A DNA stretch of 64,000 nucleotides from Citrifermentans bremense R1 (GTDB taxonomy: Bacteria > Desulfobacterota > Desulfuromonadia > Geobacterales > Geobacteraceae), in assembly GCF_000426865.1 (NCBI RefSeq), contig NZ_AUGE01000006.1:103225-167224 (forward strand). The letters run 5' to 3'. A program made the position numbers and the translations under genes. Positions 51,990-63,647 of the stretch are shown in pieces; position 1 is the stretch's first letter, and each line of letters begins with the position of its first letter. Under the pieces are notes generated by a model, which worked only from the letters and a program-made list of their open reading frames with translations, searched no databases and was not told where the DNA came from.

Positions 51990-53633
51990 CTACCTGAGCG
52001 TGAACTGCCCTACCAGGCGCTGCAGGTCGTCGGCCAGGCCGGCAAGATGGCTTGCCGCGGTGGCGCAGGTGTGGGCGCCCCTGGAGGTATCCTGCACCAC
52101 GTCGGTTATCTGCATGATGTTGTTGGTGATCTCTCCGGTGGTGGCAGTCTGCTCCTCGGCTGCGGTCGCGATCTGGTTTACCTGCATGGTCACCTCGCTG
52201 ATCTGTTCCAGGATTTCCTGGAGCGAATCCCCCGACTTCGCCGCTTCCCTGGTGCCGTTCTCCACCTCGCGGACACCTTCCTCCATGGCGCCGACCGCTT
52301 CCCTGGTCTCGCTCTGGATCGACTTGATCATCTCGCCGATCTCCCTGGTGGCGCGGGTGGTGCGCTCGGCCAGGGCCCGCACTTCGTCGGCCACTACCGC
52401 GAAGCCGCGCCCCTGCTCGCCGGCGCGGGCGGCCTCGATGGCGGCGTTCAAGGCCAAAAGGTTAGTCTGGTCGGCGATGTCCTCGATGGTGCCGATGATG
52501 GCGCCGATCTGGTCGCTCCGCTCGCCAAGGCCGGCTACGGTCGCAGCCGACGACTTCACCTGTTGTGCGATACGGTTCATCACCAAAACCGTCTGCTCGA
52601 CCACCGCGGTTCCGGTTTTGGCCCGGGCCGTCGCCTGCTTGCCCCCTTCTGCTGCCATGTGGCAGCTCTGGGCAATTTCCGACGAGGTGGCGGCCATCTC
52701 TTCGCTGGCTGTTGCGACGGTGCCGGTCTGGGCCGCGACCTCTTCGGCCCCGGTAGCTATCTGGTCGGAGGTGCTGTGCAACTGGTTGGCGGCAGCGGCC
52801 ACTTCCACACTGTTCTGGGAGACCCGGTTCATGGTCTCGTTCAGCTTGTCCGCCATCACGTTGACCTCGGCGGCCAGCATCCCCATTTCGTCCTTGGTCT
52901 CGATTCCCGAGCGCGCGGTCAGGTCGCCCCCGGCGACTTCGGCCAGGGTGTTGAACACCATCTGTAGCGGCTTGCTGATGGAGTTGGCGATCAAAAGGCC
53001 GATCAGCGCCATGAACAGGGTGGCAACCCCTGCCAGGACCAGCATCACCACCACGGCGGAACGGTAGCCGGCGACATCATGCCGGTAGGTCTGATCTGCC
53101 GACTTTTCGTTGAAGGAGACCAGCTCGGTGACGGCTTCGGCCGGTTTTTTGTAAAGCGGGGCGACCGAACCGGTGGCAAAGGCGGTCGTCTCGCTGCGCG
53201 CCTGCGGGTTCCCCACTGCAGCCAGGGCGAGTTCCTGCAGTTTCGCCCCCTGCACCAGGTAGGCCTGGTATCCCTCCTTGAACCGCCCGATCTGCTCTCT
53301 CTCTTTAGGGTCCAACTCGTAGGTCAGGAATTTGGCCAGTCCCGCATCTATCGCCTTTTTGCGCAGGTTCAGGTCATCGACCTTTTCCTGCAGCTTGGCC
53401 GCGTCCTCGAGGGACAGCATGTAGACCAGATCCAGCCTGATGGCCAGAAATTCGTTCTTCATGTCGTTTAAAAGGCCCACGTGCGTGACCGCTTCGCTCA
53501 GGTCCTTTTCGTCGTTAGCCATGACGCTCATTTTCTGCAAGCTGGTCGCCGCGAATACTGTCAAAGTGATCACTGCTATAGCTACCAGGAAAAGGCACTT
53601 CGTCTTAACCTTCAAGTTCATCCACAAGTTCAT
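51990..53633 (-). CDS. Methyl-accepting chemotaxis protein
   Basis: 547 residues; AAGGAG upstream of 53633. Membrane segment at about 12-32, a periplasmic helical ligand-binding domain (about 33-190, four-helix-bundle type), second membrane segment (about 191-215, [20 protein letters not shown]), HAMP domain ([20 protein letters not shown]), then the signalling domain. The latter has [20 protein letters not shown] and [12 protein letters not shown]. It reports to CheA/CheW encoded elsewhere. Stimulus not readable. Confidence 0.92.
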   Translation of the reverse strand: MNLWMNLKVKTKCLFLVAIAVITLTVFAATSLQKMSVMANDEKDLSEAVTHVGLLNDMKNEFLAIRLDLVYMLSLEDAAKLQEKVDDLNLRKKAIDAGLAKFLTYELDPKEREQIGRFKEGYQAYLVQGAKLQELALAAVGNPQARSETTAFATGSVAPLYKKPAEAVTELVSFNEKSADQTYRHDVAGYRSAVVVMLVLAGVATLFMALIGLLIANSISKPLQMVFNTLAEVAGGDLTARSGIETKDEMGMLAAEVNVMADKLNETMNRVSQNSVEVAAAANQLHSTSDQIATGAEEVAAQTGTVATASEEMAATSSEIAQSCHMAAEGGKQATARAKTGTAVVEQTVLVMNRIAQQVKSSAATVAGLGERSDQIGAIIGTIEDIADQTNLLALNAAIEAARAGEQGRGFAVVADEVRALAERTTRATREIGEMIKSIQSETREAVGAMEEGVREVENGTREAAKSGDSLQEILEQISEVTMQVNQIATAAEEQTATTGEITNNIMQITDVVQDTSRGAHTCATAASHLAGLADDLQRLVGQFTLR

Positions 53634-53845
53634 CGCGGGCTCCTTTTTATATGTCGATCAACATGAGGCCGGCCCGGAGGGTATCCCGGGACCTGATAGA
53701 GAGACGTATCGGATGGCTGCTGTGAAACTTTAGATGAGTATTGTCTGACCTTGTGCCGGAGGCTTTCCTGTAACAGTTGTAAGCTTTCTCCCTCATGTTA
53801 AAGTTTCTCCTGCCGCCCCTTTTGTCATGGGGCTAGGAGGTTTCA

Positions 53846-54955
53846 ATGGCGGCTCTTTCAGATGTGATACCGAACTTCACCGCGCCGGATTTCCGCCGGC
53901 CCAAGCTGGCCGACGCCCCGGCGGCGCGCACGATCCCGGCACCCGGGGATGGCGTGCTGCCGCAAAACTACCACGCCACCTCGAACCATCCCGAATACGT
54001 GCATCTGGGGGGAGGGGAGTGGCTCCTCGCGCCTCAAAGCCGCATGGACTGCGTGATCGTACTCAAGGGAAGGGGGCTGGAGGTGGTCGAGCCGCGTCGC
54101 GTGCGGCGCGGCGACCCGGTCGTGGTGGGTAGGACGGAAAACGGCGAAGAGGGGATCTACCTGCACATAGGGGGCTTCCTGAACCTGGCCGAACCGTTCG
54201 CCGACAAGTTCTCCTTTCGCAGCCGCGGCACCCGCGAGACTCCCTTTTCCCGCTCCTACGACGAGTTGTACCAGGTGCTGCGCCACGACCGGGATCACGG
54301 CTACATCGTCTGGGTCCTGGGGCCCGCGGTAGCCTTCGACATGGACTGCCGCAACGCGATGCAGGGGCTGGTGGAGGCGGGTTACTGCCACGCACTTTTG
54401 GCGGGGAACGCGCTTGCAACCCACGACCTGGAGGCGGCGCGCTTTCGCACCGGCCTCGGGCAGAACATCTACACCCAGACGGTGATGCCGATGGGGCATT
54501 ACAACCATCTGGACATCATCAACGAGGTGCGCCTGCGAGGGGGGATCCCCCAGACCATCGAAGGGCTGGGGCTTTCGGACGGCATCATGTACGCCTGCGC
54601 CAGGAAGGGGGTTCCCCTGGTTCTCGCCGGCTCCATCCGTGACGACGGTCCGCTCCCCGAGGTGATCGCCGATGCCTATCAGGCGCAGGACGCCATGAGA
54701 GTGCACGCGCGGCGCGCTACCACGGTGCTGGCCGTGGCCACGCAACTGCACTCCATCGCCTTCGGCAACATGGTTCCCAGCTACAAGGTAATGGAGGACG
54801 GAAGGGTGCGGCCGGTCTACTTTTACGTGGTGGACATGACGGAGTTCTGCGTGGACAAACTGGCCAACCGCGGTTCGGCGCAGGCGGTGGGGCTCTTGAC
54901 CAACGCGCAGGATTTCGTAGTGAACCTCTGGAACCATCTGAAGCACAAGGGATGA
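53846..54955 (+). CDS. TIGR00300-type (archaeal ornithine cyclodeaminase/LOR-SDH family) protein
   Basis: 369 residues, AGGAGG upstream. The C-terminal Rossmann-like half contains the strong family signature: YCHALLAGNALATHDLEAA, MGHYNHLDIINEVR, VPLVLAGSIRDDGPLPEVIA followed by DAYQAQDAMR, and LHSIAFGNMVPS. Members include the NAD-dependent archaeal ornithine cyclodeaminase (ornithine to proline) and arginine dihydrolase fusions. Arginase begins five bases downstream, which supports ornithine as substrate. It differs from the mu-crystallin-type cyclodeaminase. The N-terminal 80 residues are less recognisable. Confidence 0.8.
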   Translation: MAALSDVIPNFTAPDFRRPKLADAPAARTIPAPGDGVLPQNYHATSNHPEYVHLGGGEWLLAPQSRMDCVIVLKGRGLEVVEPRRVRRGDPVVVGRTENGEEGIYLHIGGFLNLAEPFADKFSFRSRGTRETPFSRSYDELYQVLRHDRDHGYIVWVLGPAVAFDMDCRNAMQGLVEAGYCHALLAGNALATHDLEAARFRTGLGQNIYTQTVMPMGHYNHLDIINEVRLRGGIPQTIEGLGLSDGIMYACARKGVPLVLAGSIRDDGPLPEVIADAYQAQDAMRVHARRATTVLAVATQLHSIAFGNMVPSYKVMEDGRVRPVYFYVVDMTEFCVDKLANRGSAQAVGLLTNAQDFVVNLWNHLKHKG

Positions 54956-54960
54956 TCTGA

Positions 54961-55872
54961 ATGGGAAAGGCAGGGGGGAAGATGGAAAGCCGTATCAGGA
55001 TGATAGGTGTGCCGCTGGACCTGGGGCAGGAGCAGCGCGGCGTCGACCTGGGCCCGGGGGCGCTGCGCTATGCGGGGCTGTCGGCACGCCTCACCGGCCT
55101 GGGGTATCAAGTGGAGGACATAGGTAACCTGGAGGTGCCGGTACGTGACGTGGTGACCGTTGAGCGGCAGCAGCATTACCTCCCCTCGATAGGGAAGGTC
55201 TGCGAGACGGTTTATCAGGCAGGCCGCACGGCGGTGGCGCAAGGTTGCATCCCCGTCTTCATGGGGGGGGACCATTCGCTGGCGCTTGGCTCCATAGGCG
55301 GCGTGACCCATGAACAGCCGACGGCGGTGATCTGGGTCGACGCCCACGGCGACTTCAATACGCCTGAGACCTCCCCCAGCGGGAACATTCACGGGATGGT
55401 ATTGGCGGCGCTTTTGGGGGAAGGGCATTCGGAACTGGTGCACCTGGGGAGGCCGGGGCCGAAGCTTAGCGGCAGCGACGTGGTCCTGATCGGGCTGCGG
55501 GAGCTGGATCCGCAGGAGAAGGTCAGGCTGCGGGAGAGTTCAGTCAACGTCTACACCATGAGGGACATAGACGAGCGGGGCATCGGCGCCATCGCGCGGG
55601 AGGCGCTGGGAAAGCTCGCCCACAGGACCCGCCTGCACCTGAGCCTCGATCTCGACGGCCTGGACCCGCTGGAGGTTCCCGGCGTCGGCACCACCTCGCC
55701 GGGAGGGATCACCTACCGCGAGGCCCAGCTCCTGATGGAGATCATCGCCGATACGAAGCTTCTTTGCTCCATGGACATCGTGGAGATAAACCCGATCCTG
55801 GACCACGGCAACCGCACCGCAAAGATCGCCGTGGAACTGGCCGCCTCCGCTTTCGGGGAGGCGATCATGTAA
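54961..55872 (+). CDS. rocF: Arginase
   Basis: 303 residues from ATG 54961; an internal ATG at 54982 gives a start closer to the family (MESRIRMIGVPLDLG) and is equally possible. Hydrolyses arginine to ornithine and urea with a binuclear Mn centre. All ligand motifs are present: GGDHSLALG, WVDAHGDFNTPETSPSG, SLDLDGLDP and the C-terminal SMDIVEINP. Paired with the ornithine cyclodeaminase-like gene upstream. Confidence 0.92.
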   Translation: MGKAGGKMESRIRMIGVPLDLGQEQRGVDLGPGALRYAGLSARLTGLGYQVEDIGNLEVPVRDVVTVERQQHYLPSIGKVCETVYQAGRTAVAQGCIPVFMGGDHSLALGSIGGVTHEQPTAVIWVDAHGDFNTPETSPSGNIHGMVLAALLGEGHSELVHLGRPGPKLSGSDVVLIGLRELDPQEKVRLRESSVNVYTMRDIDERGIGAIAREALGKLAHRTRLHLSLDLDGLDPLEVPGVGTTSPGGITYREAQLLMEIIADTKLLCSMDIVEINPILDHGNRTAKIAVELAASAFGEAIM

Positions 55873-55890
55873 AGTTGAAGCGTCCGCTGG

Positions 55891-56280
55891 CTACTTCTTC
55901 AGGTTGTGCTTTTTGACCACCTTGATCTTTTTCGCCTCGAAGAGAAAGCCTTGAGGGTACTTGTGAAACGCGCCGGTCGCCCTGATCTCGTCACCCAACG
56001 ACGGGGCCTCTCCCGCGACCTTGACCGGGATGAAGAGCTTCTCGCAGTTGCCGGTTTTGCACTGCAGTTCTTTCAGGTCCATGACGCCGATGATGGTCTT
56101 GTCTGTCTGCGAAACCCCGCCCATGACCCCGGCAAGGGTGAACTCCCCGGTGAAGGCTTCGGGCTTGCTGCCGACCTCGTTTACGTTGACTACCTTGGCT
56201 TCCCCTTGACACCCCGCCATCCCCATGGCAATAGCCGCGCCCAAGGCAAGCGCCATTGTCAACCGCCGGTACGTTTTCAT
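55891..56280 (-). CDS. Small lipoprotein with OB-fold-like domain
   Basis: 129 residues. Start at 56280 with AAGGAG upstream; an ATG two codons earlier is too close to that site. Lipobox MGMAGC, then beta-rich sequence (FTGEFTLAGVMGGVSQ, TIIGVMDLKELQCKTGNC, LFIPVKVAGEAPSLGDEIRA, GFLFEAKKIKVVK), which resembles tOB or CcmE-type OB folds. Two cysteines five residues apart lie in the middle. Function unknown. Convergent with arginase. Confidence 0.6.
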   Translation of the reverse strand: MKTYRRLTMALALGAAIAMGMAGCQGEAKVVNVNEVGSKPEAFTGEFTLAGVMGGVSQTDKTIIGVMDLKELQCKTGNCEKLFIPVKVAGEAPSLGDEIRATGAFHKYPQGFLFEAKKIKVVKKHNLKK

Positions 56281-56493
56281 ATGCATCTCCTTTTGAGTCT
56301 GTTGTCGTGGACGGATTCGTCCGGTTTATCTGTCTTAGCGGCAGCGGTCGAATATCCGTTTGCCAGCGCCGACAATCTATTTAGCTGCGGGTTCAATGTC
56401 AAGCTGGAAAGCAACAGGCATACGAGGTGTCGAGACAACTGGTGGATCAATGGAGTGATTGGACAGAGCAACGACGGGATGTGCTTCCTGCTG

Positions 56494-56540
56494 AAAAAAA
56501 GCGGCCCGCGCTCTCGTTCACCGTACGAGAACACGGGCCA
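56494..56540 (-). terminator. Terminator of the small RNA
   Basis: On the minus strand GGCCCG pairs with CGGGCC, with an inner CTCGT/ACGAG stem, followed by seven Ts (plus-strand As 56494-56500). Confidence 0.8.
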
Positions 56541-56687
56541 TAACAGGAAAAGAAGGCTGCTTTTACTGCGGGTTTCTACTGTCCACGGTGACACCTCGTC
56601 TTGGGTAGGGACAAGGCCGGAACCGCGGAATTTAAACGCCCCTGGGTATGAGCGTGCGCCGCGTGGCCTATCGGAGCGCCGGGCACC
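56494..56687 (-). ncRNA. Unidentified small RNA gene (about 190 nt), 6S-RNA-sized
   Basis: A near-consensus promoter (56721-56693) is followed by about 190 bases without a convincing reading frame, then a strong terminator (56540-56494). Possible internal pairing includes TGTCC with GGACA and GGTG with CACC. Size and isolated monocistronic arrangement resemble 6S RNA, but I cannot confirm the 6S bubble structure. It is not tmRNA, RNase P or SRP RNA by their conserved cores. Confidence 0.5.
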
Positions 56688-56692
56688 GTCAA

Positions 56693-56721
56693 TCTTTATG
56701 CTTTGCAACTAGCTTAGTCAA
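56693..56721 (-). promoter_or_regulatory. Sigma-70 promoter of the small RNA
   Basis: Minus strand TTGACT (56721-56716), a 17-base spacer and TAAAGA (56698-56693). No gene start follows within 190 bases on this strand. Confidence 0.65.
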
Positions 56722-56824
56722 CGTATCTAATAGCATTGTTGCCAAAACGAAGCAAAGCGTAGCGTGTTCTTTACGCGCGCATTGCGGGCCCTTCGCGTCC
56801 CGCGTTCAAAAAAATCACTTTTAT

Positions 56825-56862
56825 AAAAAAGGGCCCGTGTCTGAATCAAGACACGGGCCCTT
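56825..56862 (-). terminator. Terminator after the carbonic anhydrase gene
   Basis: Stem GGGCCCGTGT with ACACGGGCCC, followed on the minus strand by a T-run (plus-strand As 56825-56830). The stem is perfect. Confidence 0.9.
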
Positions 56863-56885
56863 CAATTTTGCTTTGCGGGGGGCAC

Positions 56886-57428
56886 TCAGTACCCCCTGAC
56901 GATCACCTCCAGGTGCCCGTCGTTGGGGCAGAAGATGAGGCCGTGGACCGGCACGTCCCTGGGGATGAGCGGGCTGTTGCGAATGATCTGGGTGACCCGC
57001 TCCACGTTCTCCTCGGGGCAGGCGAAGGCTCCCATCCATTGGCCCAGGTCGGGAACGAGGCTGTCGATGGCCGACGGGTCGACGCCGCGGGCTATCATCT
57101 TCGCCTTCAGTTTTTCCGCGTCGACCGATGACATGCCGCAGTCCTTGTGGCCTATGACGAAGATCTCCTCGACTCCCAGAAGGAATATCGCCGCCACGAG
57201 GCTCCTGATCACCCCACCGTTCGGGTCGACCAGCGTATTGCCTGCATTCTTGATCACTTTGGCGTCGCCGCGCTTGATCCCCATCGCGGGTTCCAGGAAG
57301 TCGACCAGACGGGTGTCCATGCAGGTGAAGATGGCAAGTTGCCGCTTAGGGTCCTTGGGCAGGGGGGGGAAGGCCCCCGGCTTCACGAATTTCTCGTTGT
57401 TGGTTAGTACTTTGTCAAGCAGGGTCAT
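56886..57428 (-). CDS. Beta-class carbonic anhydrase
   Basis: 180 residues. Zinc enzyme interconverting CO2 and bicarbonate. Zn ligands and the catalytic dyad are visible: FTCMDTRL (Cys, Asp-Arg, about 36-41) and IGHKDCGM (His and Cys, about 93-97), with KNAGNTLVDPNGG between them. Short clade-type protein, no signal peptide. Its own terminator follows. Confidence 0.92.
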   Translation of the reverse strand: MTLLDKVLTNNEKFVKPGAFPPLPKDPKRQLAIFTCMDTRLVDFLEPAMGIKRGDAKVIKNAGNTLVDPNGGVIRSLVAAIFLLGVEEIFVIGHKDCGMSSVDAEKLKAKMIARGVDPSAIDSLVPDLGQWMGAFACPEENVERVTQIIRNSPLIPRDVPVHGLIFCPNDGHLEVIVRGY

Positions 57429-57563
57429 TTAGCACCGTTTGTTGGCGAAAGTTAATTTGACTCACTGTAGGATGCAGTCTTTTAAGCTGAAGCCGGACAT
57501 TAGTCAAGCAAAACTGCACTCCCTTGTGTTTACGTGAGAAAATACGGGAAACGTCTCTCTTGG

Positions 57564-57590
57564 TCCCCCCTCCCGTCAAGGGAGGGGGGG
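57564..57590. repeat. Palindromic intergenic repeat, loop GTCAA
   Basis: Arms TCCCCCCTCCC (57564-57574) and GGGAGGGGGG (from 57580) around loop GTCAA, the inverse of the 51886 element. It lies upstream of the carbonic anhydrase gene and downstream of the malic enzyme gene. Confidence 0.75.
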
Positions 57591-57642
57591 GGATTATCCC
57601 CGCAACTCTCGGAAGAGCCTTTTCGGGGGAGGGGGGCTCCGT

Positions 57643-59892
<2,250 letters not shown>

Positions 59893-59957
59893 GCATTTCT
59901 CCTTTGACTCATCAGATTCGCGGCTATGCGCCATTAAAGTATCTGCTGCCGGTGCAA

Positions 59958-60524
59958 CTACTTGGTCACGACTACCAGCACCCGGACCTCCTTGCCGTCG
60001 TGGCTTAGGAGCCGGTGACCCAGGGTCGATTCGAAATAGAGGGAATCCCCCTCGTTAAGGGTGATCTTCTGGTCTTCCAGGATGAAGTCGGCGGTGCCGT
60101 TCATAACGTAGATGAACTCTTCGCCGTCATGGCTGTAGGTGTTGGCCTCCGGAGCCTTCTCGGTGAGGGTGACCATGAAGGCGTCCATCTTCTTGTTCTG
60201 CTTGAAGAAGGAGAGGGATTCGTAGAAGTACCCCTGGCGCGTGCCTTCCTTCGAGATGACCCGCGGCACGATGGTACGCTGATCGGCGCGCACCACTTCG
60301 AACCTGCGGTTGTCCTCGTCCTCGCTGAAAAACTGCGCCAGCTTCACGTCGAAGAACTTGGCGATCTTCGACAGTGTCGCGATGGGGGGGGAGACGTTGT
60401 CGTTTTCGATCTGAGAAATAAGCGCCGGGGAGAAACCGGTCTCGTTGGCGACAGCCTGAAGCGTCAGCTTCCTTGCCAAACGAAGCTTCTTGATCCTCGG
60501 CCCGATATTGTACTCTGACGACAT
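59958..60524 (-). CDS. XRE-family regulator with cupin sensor domain
   Basis: 188 residues. N-terminal helix-turn-helix ([21 protein letters not shown], about 20-40) and C-terminal cupin ([20 protein letters not shown], about 130-150; [13 protein letters not shown]). ATG 60524 has AGGAG eight bases upstream; an upstream in-frame GTG (60533) lies too close to it. Regulators of this type respond to small molecules bound by the cupin. Immediately upstream of maeB on the same strand, so it may control central carbon flux there (inference). Confidence 0.88.
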   Translation of the reverse strand: MSSEYNIGPRIKKLRLARKLTLQAVANETGFSPALISQIENDNVSPPIATLSKIAKFFDVKLAQFFSEDEDNRRFEVVRADQRTIVPRVISKEGTRQGYFYESLSFFKQNKKMDAFMVTLTEKAPEANTYSHDGEEFIYVMNGTADFILEDQKITLNEGDSLYFESTLGHRLLSHDGKEVRVLVVVTK

Positions 60525-60918
60525 TCTGTTCACTCCTGTTTAGGTGTAATCCACCGTTTTACTGATCCTAAAATTATTCAGTTTTGATAAAAAGTCAATT
60601 TAATTGTTGTTTGGTAGCAAGAATTAATTGCCCACGGCAGGGTCGTGAAAGTGCCGGTAAAGAGCGGATCCGCGCATTGCGCCGGGCGCGTCGCCGGGCG
60701 GGGCGCCGTTTTGTGACCGTGGTTTATTTCGAGGTTTACATTACCTGGCGCCGGCAAAGCGGACCGCGTTCTGTCTCGCCGAAAAGAAGTTCGGCGAGCG
60801 GCGGCTAAGTGAAACTGCCTCGGTCCGGAGATTGGGGGGCGCAGGGAAACGGCGGCCGTCCGTGCGCGGGGCGGCCTTGCCCGTCACGAGCGGACGGGAT
60901 CAAAGGGAAGTGGGGGTG
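60525..60918. other. Gene-free stretch
   Basis: About 390 bases, very GC-rich from 60640 onward. It contains the nine-base-pair hairpin CTCGCCGAA/TTCGGCGAG (60775-60798). Reading frames here lack ribosome-binding sites and family features. I see no gene. Confidence 0.5.
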
Positions 60919-61113
60919 CTATTTCTTGATGTTGTTGTTGAGCTCGCACAAGAGGGATTCGACGTCGATCTTGTGCACCGTCGCCCCGTGCTCCAGTTGC
61001 TCGAAATCCGCCAGCTGACAGTCGTAGCAATCAAGGCGGTGGCGTTCGAAGACCGGGAGGGTTTCGGGGTAACGCCTGAGGATTTCGCTGATGGTCATTT
61101 CTTTCCTGATCAC
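60919..61113 (-). CDS. DUF1858/redox-disulfide-domain small protein
   Basis: 64 residues matching the DUF1858 domain often found near hybrid cluster proteins: MTISEILRRYPETLPVFERH then RLDCYDCQLADFEQL, with a CxxC-like pair (CYDC). A redox role for the cysteines is likely but unproven. Downstream of coaD by 39 bases, same strand. Confidence 0.75.
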   Translation of the reverse strand: MIRKEMTISEILRRYPETLPVFERHRLDCYDCQLADFEQLEHGATVHKIDVESLLCELNNNIKK

Positions 61114-61152
61114 TTGGGCCTCCGAGAAGGTGCAGCGTCTGGTCGATGCCGG

Positions 61153-61638
61153 TCAGCCCCTGAATTTCGCGTCCAGCGCGCTTTTCACCAGCGGCGGGAC
61201 CAGCTTGTCCACCGGGCCGTTCAGGCAGCTTACCTCCTTGACGATGGAAGAGGAGAGGTAGCTGTAAGGGACGGAAGTCATCATGAACAACGTTTCCACG
61301 TCGCGGGTGATGTTGCGGTTCATCTGGGCCAGCTGGAACTCGAACTCGAAGTCGGAGACGGCGCGCAGGCCGCGTATGACGACGGAGGCGCCGACGCGCC
61401 GCACGTAGTCCACCAAAAGGCCGTCGAAGGTCTCCACCCTGGCCTCCGGGCGGTCCTTCAGGATCTCGGCCAAAAGCTCGATTCTCTCCTGCACGGTGAA
61501 GAGCGCGTTCTTCTCGGAGTTGCGGGCCACCGCCACGATGACGCCGTCGAAGATCTTGAGGCCGCGGTCGATGATGTCGAGATGCCCGTAGGTTACGGGG
61601 TCGAAGGAGCCTGGATATACAGCCAGCTTCAGGGGCAC
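61153..61638 (-). CDS. coaD: Phosphopantetheine adenylyltransferase
   Basis: 161 residues. Penultimate step of coenzyme A synthesis. Nucleotidyltransferase motif [16 protein letters not shown] (T/HxGH) at residues 8-23, plus the C-terminal [12 protein letters not shown]. Normal length. Overlaps the rsmD end by ten bases, the common rsmD-coaD order. Confidence 0.96.
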   Translation of the reverse strand: MPLKLAVYPGSFDPVTYGHLDIIDRGLKIFDGVIVAVARNSEKNALFTVQERIELLAEILKDRPEARVETFDGLLVDYVRRVGASVVIRGLRAVSDFEFEFQLAQMNRNITRDVETLFMMTSVPYSYLSSSIVKEVSCLNGPVDKLVPPLVKSALDAKFRG

Positions 61639-62210
61639 GTTTCACCTCTGTCCGAAATAGTTAAAAAGGAGAGGGAGGTGTCGCCGTAGACGCGGCGCTC
61701 GATCTCCGTTAGCCTGCCGAAACTGCGGGGAATGTCCTCTTTGGCCGCGAACTCGGCGACCACGGTCGAGCCTGCATCGATGAGGGGGGAGGAGGAGAGA
61801 AGCTCCAGCACCCGCTCCGTGTGCCCCTCGCCGTAGGGTGGATCGAGAAAGACCAAGTGGAAAGGCTTCTCGCCGCGCGCGAGCCACTTGAGCGCCGCCG
61901 CCGCTTCCTGCGTCACGACCTTTCCCTTCTCCGTGAACCTGGTGGTCTCCAGGTTTTTCCGGATCGCCTCTGCCGATTCCCGGTGCGCGTCGATGAAAAC
62001 GGCGCAATCGGCGCCGCGGCTCAAGGCTTCGATGCCGAGGTTCCCGGTCCCTGCGAAGACGTCCAAAACCCTCATGCCGCCCAGGTCGCCCAGCCGGCTT
62101 AATAGTATGCTGAAGAGCGCCTCCTTGACCCGGTCCGAGGTAGGGCGTACCCGCATGGTCTTGGGGGCGAAGAGCTGGCGCCCTCGGGCCTCACCCGCGA
62201 TCACACGCAT
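61629..62210 (-). CDS. rsmD: 16S rRNA (guanine(966)-N2)-methyltransferase
   Basis: 193 residues. Methylates G966 of 16S rRNA using S-adenosylmethionine. Visible are [27 protein letters not shown], the cofactor loop [20 protein letters not shown] and the catalytic motif [10 protein letters not shown]. Upstream of coaD. Confidence 0.94.
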   Translation of the reverse strand: MRVIAGEARGRQLFAPKTMRVRPTSDRVKEALFSILLSRLGDLGGMRVLDVFAGTGNLGIEALSRGADCAVFIDAHRESAEAIRKNLETTRFTEKGKVVTQEAAAALKWLARGEKPFHLVFLDPPYGEGHTERVLELLSSSPLIDAGSTVVAEFAAKEDIPRSFGRLTEIERRVYGDTSLSFLTISDRGETCP

Positions 62211-62377
62211 GCAAAGAACTTCCGGTTACTGTATTTCATATGAATGAACATGCTCCTTCCTCATCGATGCAGCTTATGTCTCTGTTTTCGGATGGGGCAG
62301 TCATATAGATTAAAAGTAATACAAAACGCAGAAGCTCTATTAGCACGATGCTTCCATCACGTCAATCAACTTTGCTG

Positions 62378-62405
62378 TTGACACTGTTGCCAGCGTGTAT
62401 ATAAA
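62378..62405 (+). promoter_or_regulatory. Sigma-70 promoter of the dGTPase gene
   Basis: TTGACA (62378-62383), a 16-base spacer and TATAAA (62400-62405), 36 bases before the likely start. Both boxes are near consensus. Confidence 0.75.
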
Positions 62406-62441
62406 TTACAGACTTTTAGCTCACTTGAGCAGGGGGTGCGA

Positions 62442-63593
62442 ATGAGAGAGGGGCATGCCATGGAGCGGGCCGACCTGGCGGGGTACGCTGCGACCAGCGC
62501 CGGTTCCAAGGGGCGCAGGTACCAGGAGGAATTCCGGGACAACAGGCCCGCCTTCGAGCGGGACCGTGACCGCATCATCCATTGTGCCGCCTTCAGGCGC
62601 CTGGAGTACAAGACCCAGGTCTTCGTCAACCACGAAGGGGATTACTACCGCACCCGGCTCACCCATTCCCTCGAAGTGGCGCAAATAGGGAAGGGGATAG
62701 CCAGGAGACTCGGGCTAAACGAGGAACTGACCGAGACCCTGGCGCTTGCCCACGACCTCGGGCACACCCCCTTCGGCCATACCGGCGAAGAAGTGTTGAA
62801 CCGGCTCATGGAAGGGGCGGGCGGCTTCGAGCACAACCTGCAGTCGCTTCGGGTGGTCGACGAACTCGAGGAGCGCCACCCGCACTTCAACGGGCTGAAC
62901 CTTTCCTGGGAGGTGCGCGAAGGGATAGTAAAGCACTCCTCGCAGTACGACACCCCTGCCGCCTCCATCTACCAGGAGTTTCTCCCCGGCACCGTTTCCA
63001 GCATCGAGGCGCAACTCATCAACTCCGCCGACGAAATAGCCTACAACAACCACGACATCGACGACGGGCTCAAGTCCGGCTACATCAATCTGAACCAGCT
63101 GAAGAATGTCGAGCTCTGGAGCGAGGTACACGAGAAGATACTCGCCAAGTATCCCGGTATCGACATCGACCGCGGCGTCTGCCAGACCGTGAGCGCCCTG
63201 ATCGGCGTATTGATCACGGATTTGGTCAACACCACGGCCGAGAATCTGCGGACGCTCAAGATAGAGACCCAGGAGGACCTGAAGCGGGTGAACCTTCCGG
63301 TCGTCGCCTTCAGTCCAGCCATGGCAGAAAAAAACGCCCAGTTGAAGCGCTTTTTGTTCCAGAACCTGTACCGGCATTACAAGGTAGAGCGGATGCGGGT
63401 CAAGGCCGAGCGTTATCTGGCCGAGCTTTTCGAGATGTACATCAAGCACCCGACGCTATTGCCCATGAAGCACCAGGCGAAGATGGAACGTGACGGAAGG
63501 GAGAGGGTGATTTGCGACTACATAGCCGGGATGACCGACAGGTTTGCGCTGGACGAGTTCAAGAGGCTGTTCGAGCCGTACGAGAGGGTTTAA
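62442..63593 (+). CDS. dGTP triphosphohydrolase family protein
   Basis: 383 residues. HD-domain dNTP triphosphohydrolase, which splits dGTP or other dNTPs to the nucleoside and triphosphate. Metal motif His..His-Asp..Asp is intact: RTRLTHSLEVAQIG, LALAHDLGHTPFGHTGE, INSADEIAYNNHDIDDG. ATG 62442 follows AGGGGG; GTG 62436 and ATG 62460 are alternatives. Short form without extra domains, so it is likely the regulated dNTPase-like type rather than E. coli Dgt. Confidence 0.9.
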   Translation: MREGHAMERADLAGYAATSAGSKGRRYQEEFRDNRPAFERDRDRIIHCAAFRRLEYKTQVFVNHEGDYYRTRLTHSLEVAQIGKGIARRLGLNEELTETLALAHDLGHTPFGHTGEEVLNRLMEGAGGFEHNLQSLRVVDELEERHPHFNGLNLSWEVREGIVKHSSQYDTPAASIYQEFLPGTVSSIEAQLINSADEIAYNNHDIDDGLKSGYINLNQLKNVELWSEVHEKILAKYPGIDIDRGVCQTVSALIGVLITDLVNTTAENLRTLKIETQEDLKRVNLPVVAFSPAMAEKNAQLKRFLFQNLYRHYKVERMRVKAERYLAELFEMYIKHPTLLPMKHQAKMERDGRERVICDYIAGMTDRFALDEFKRLFEPYERV

Positions 63594-63647
63594 ACCCTAA
63601 AGGCCTAAGACCTTAAGATCTTCGCCACAGAGGACACGGAGGTATAG

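Noticed and set aside
56277..56708. 143-codon minus-strand frame upstream of the small lipoprotein gene
   Set aside because: It runs through the small-RNA promoter and terminator and lacks coding character.
60584..61018. Short plus-strand frames downstream of the XRE-cupin gene
   Set aside because: Arginine-rich GC-driven translations without ribosome-binding sites; the second runs into the coding region of the DUF1858 gene on the other strand.
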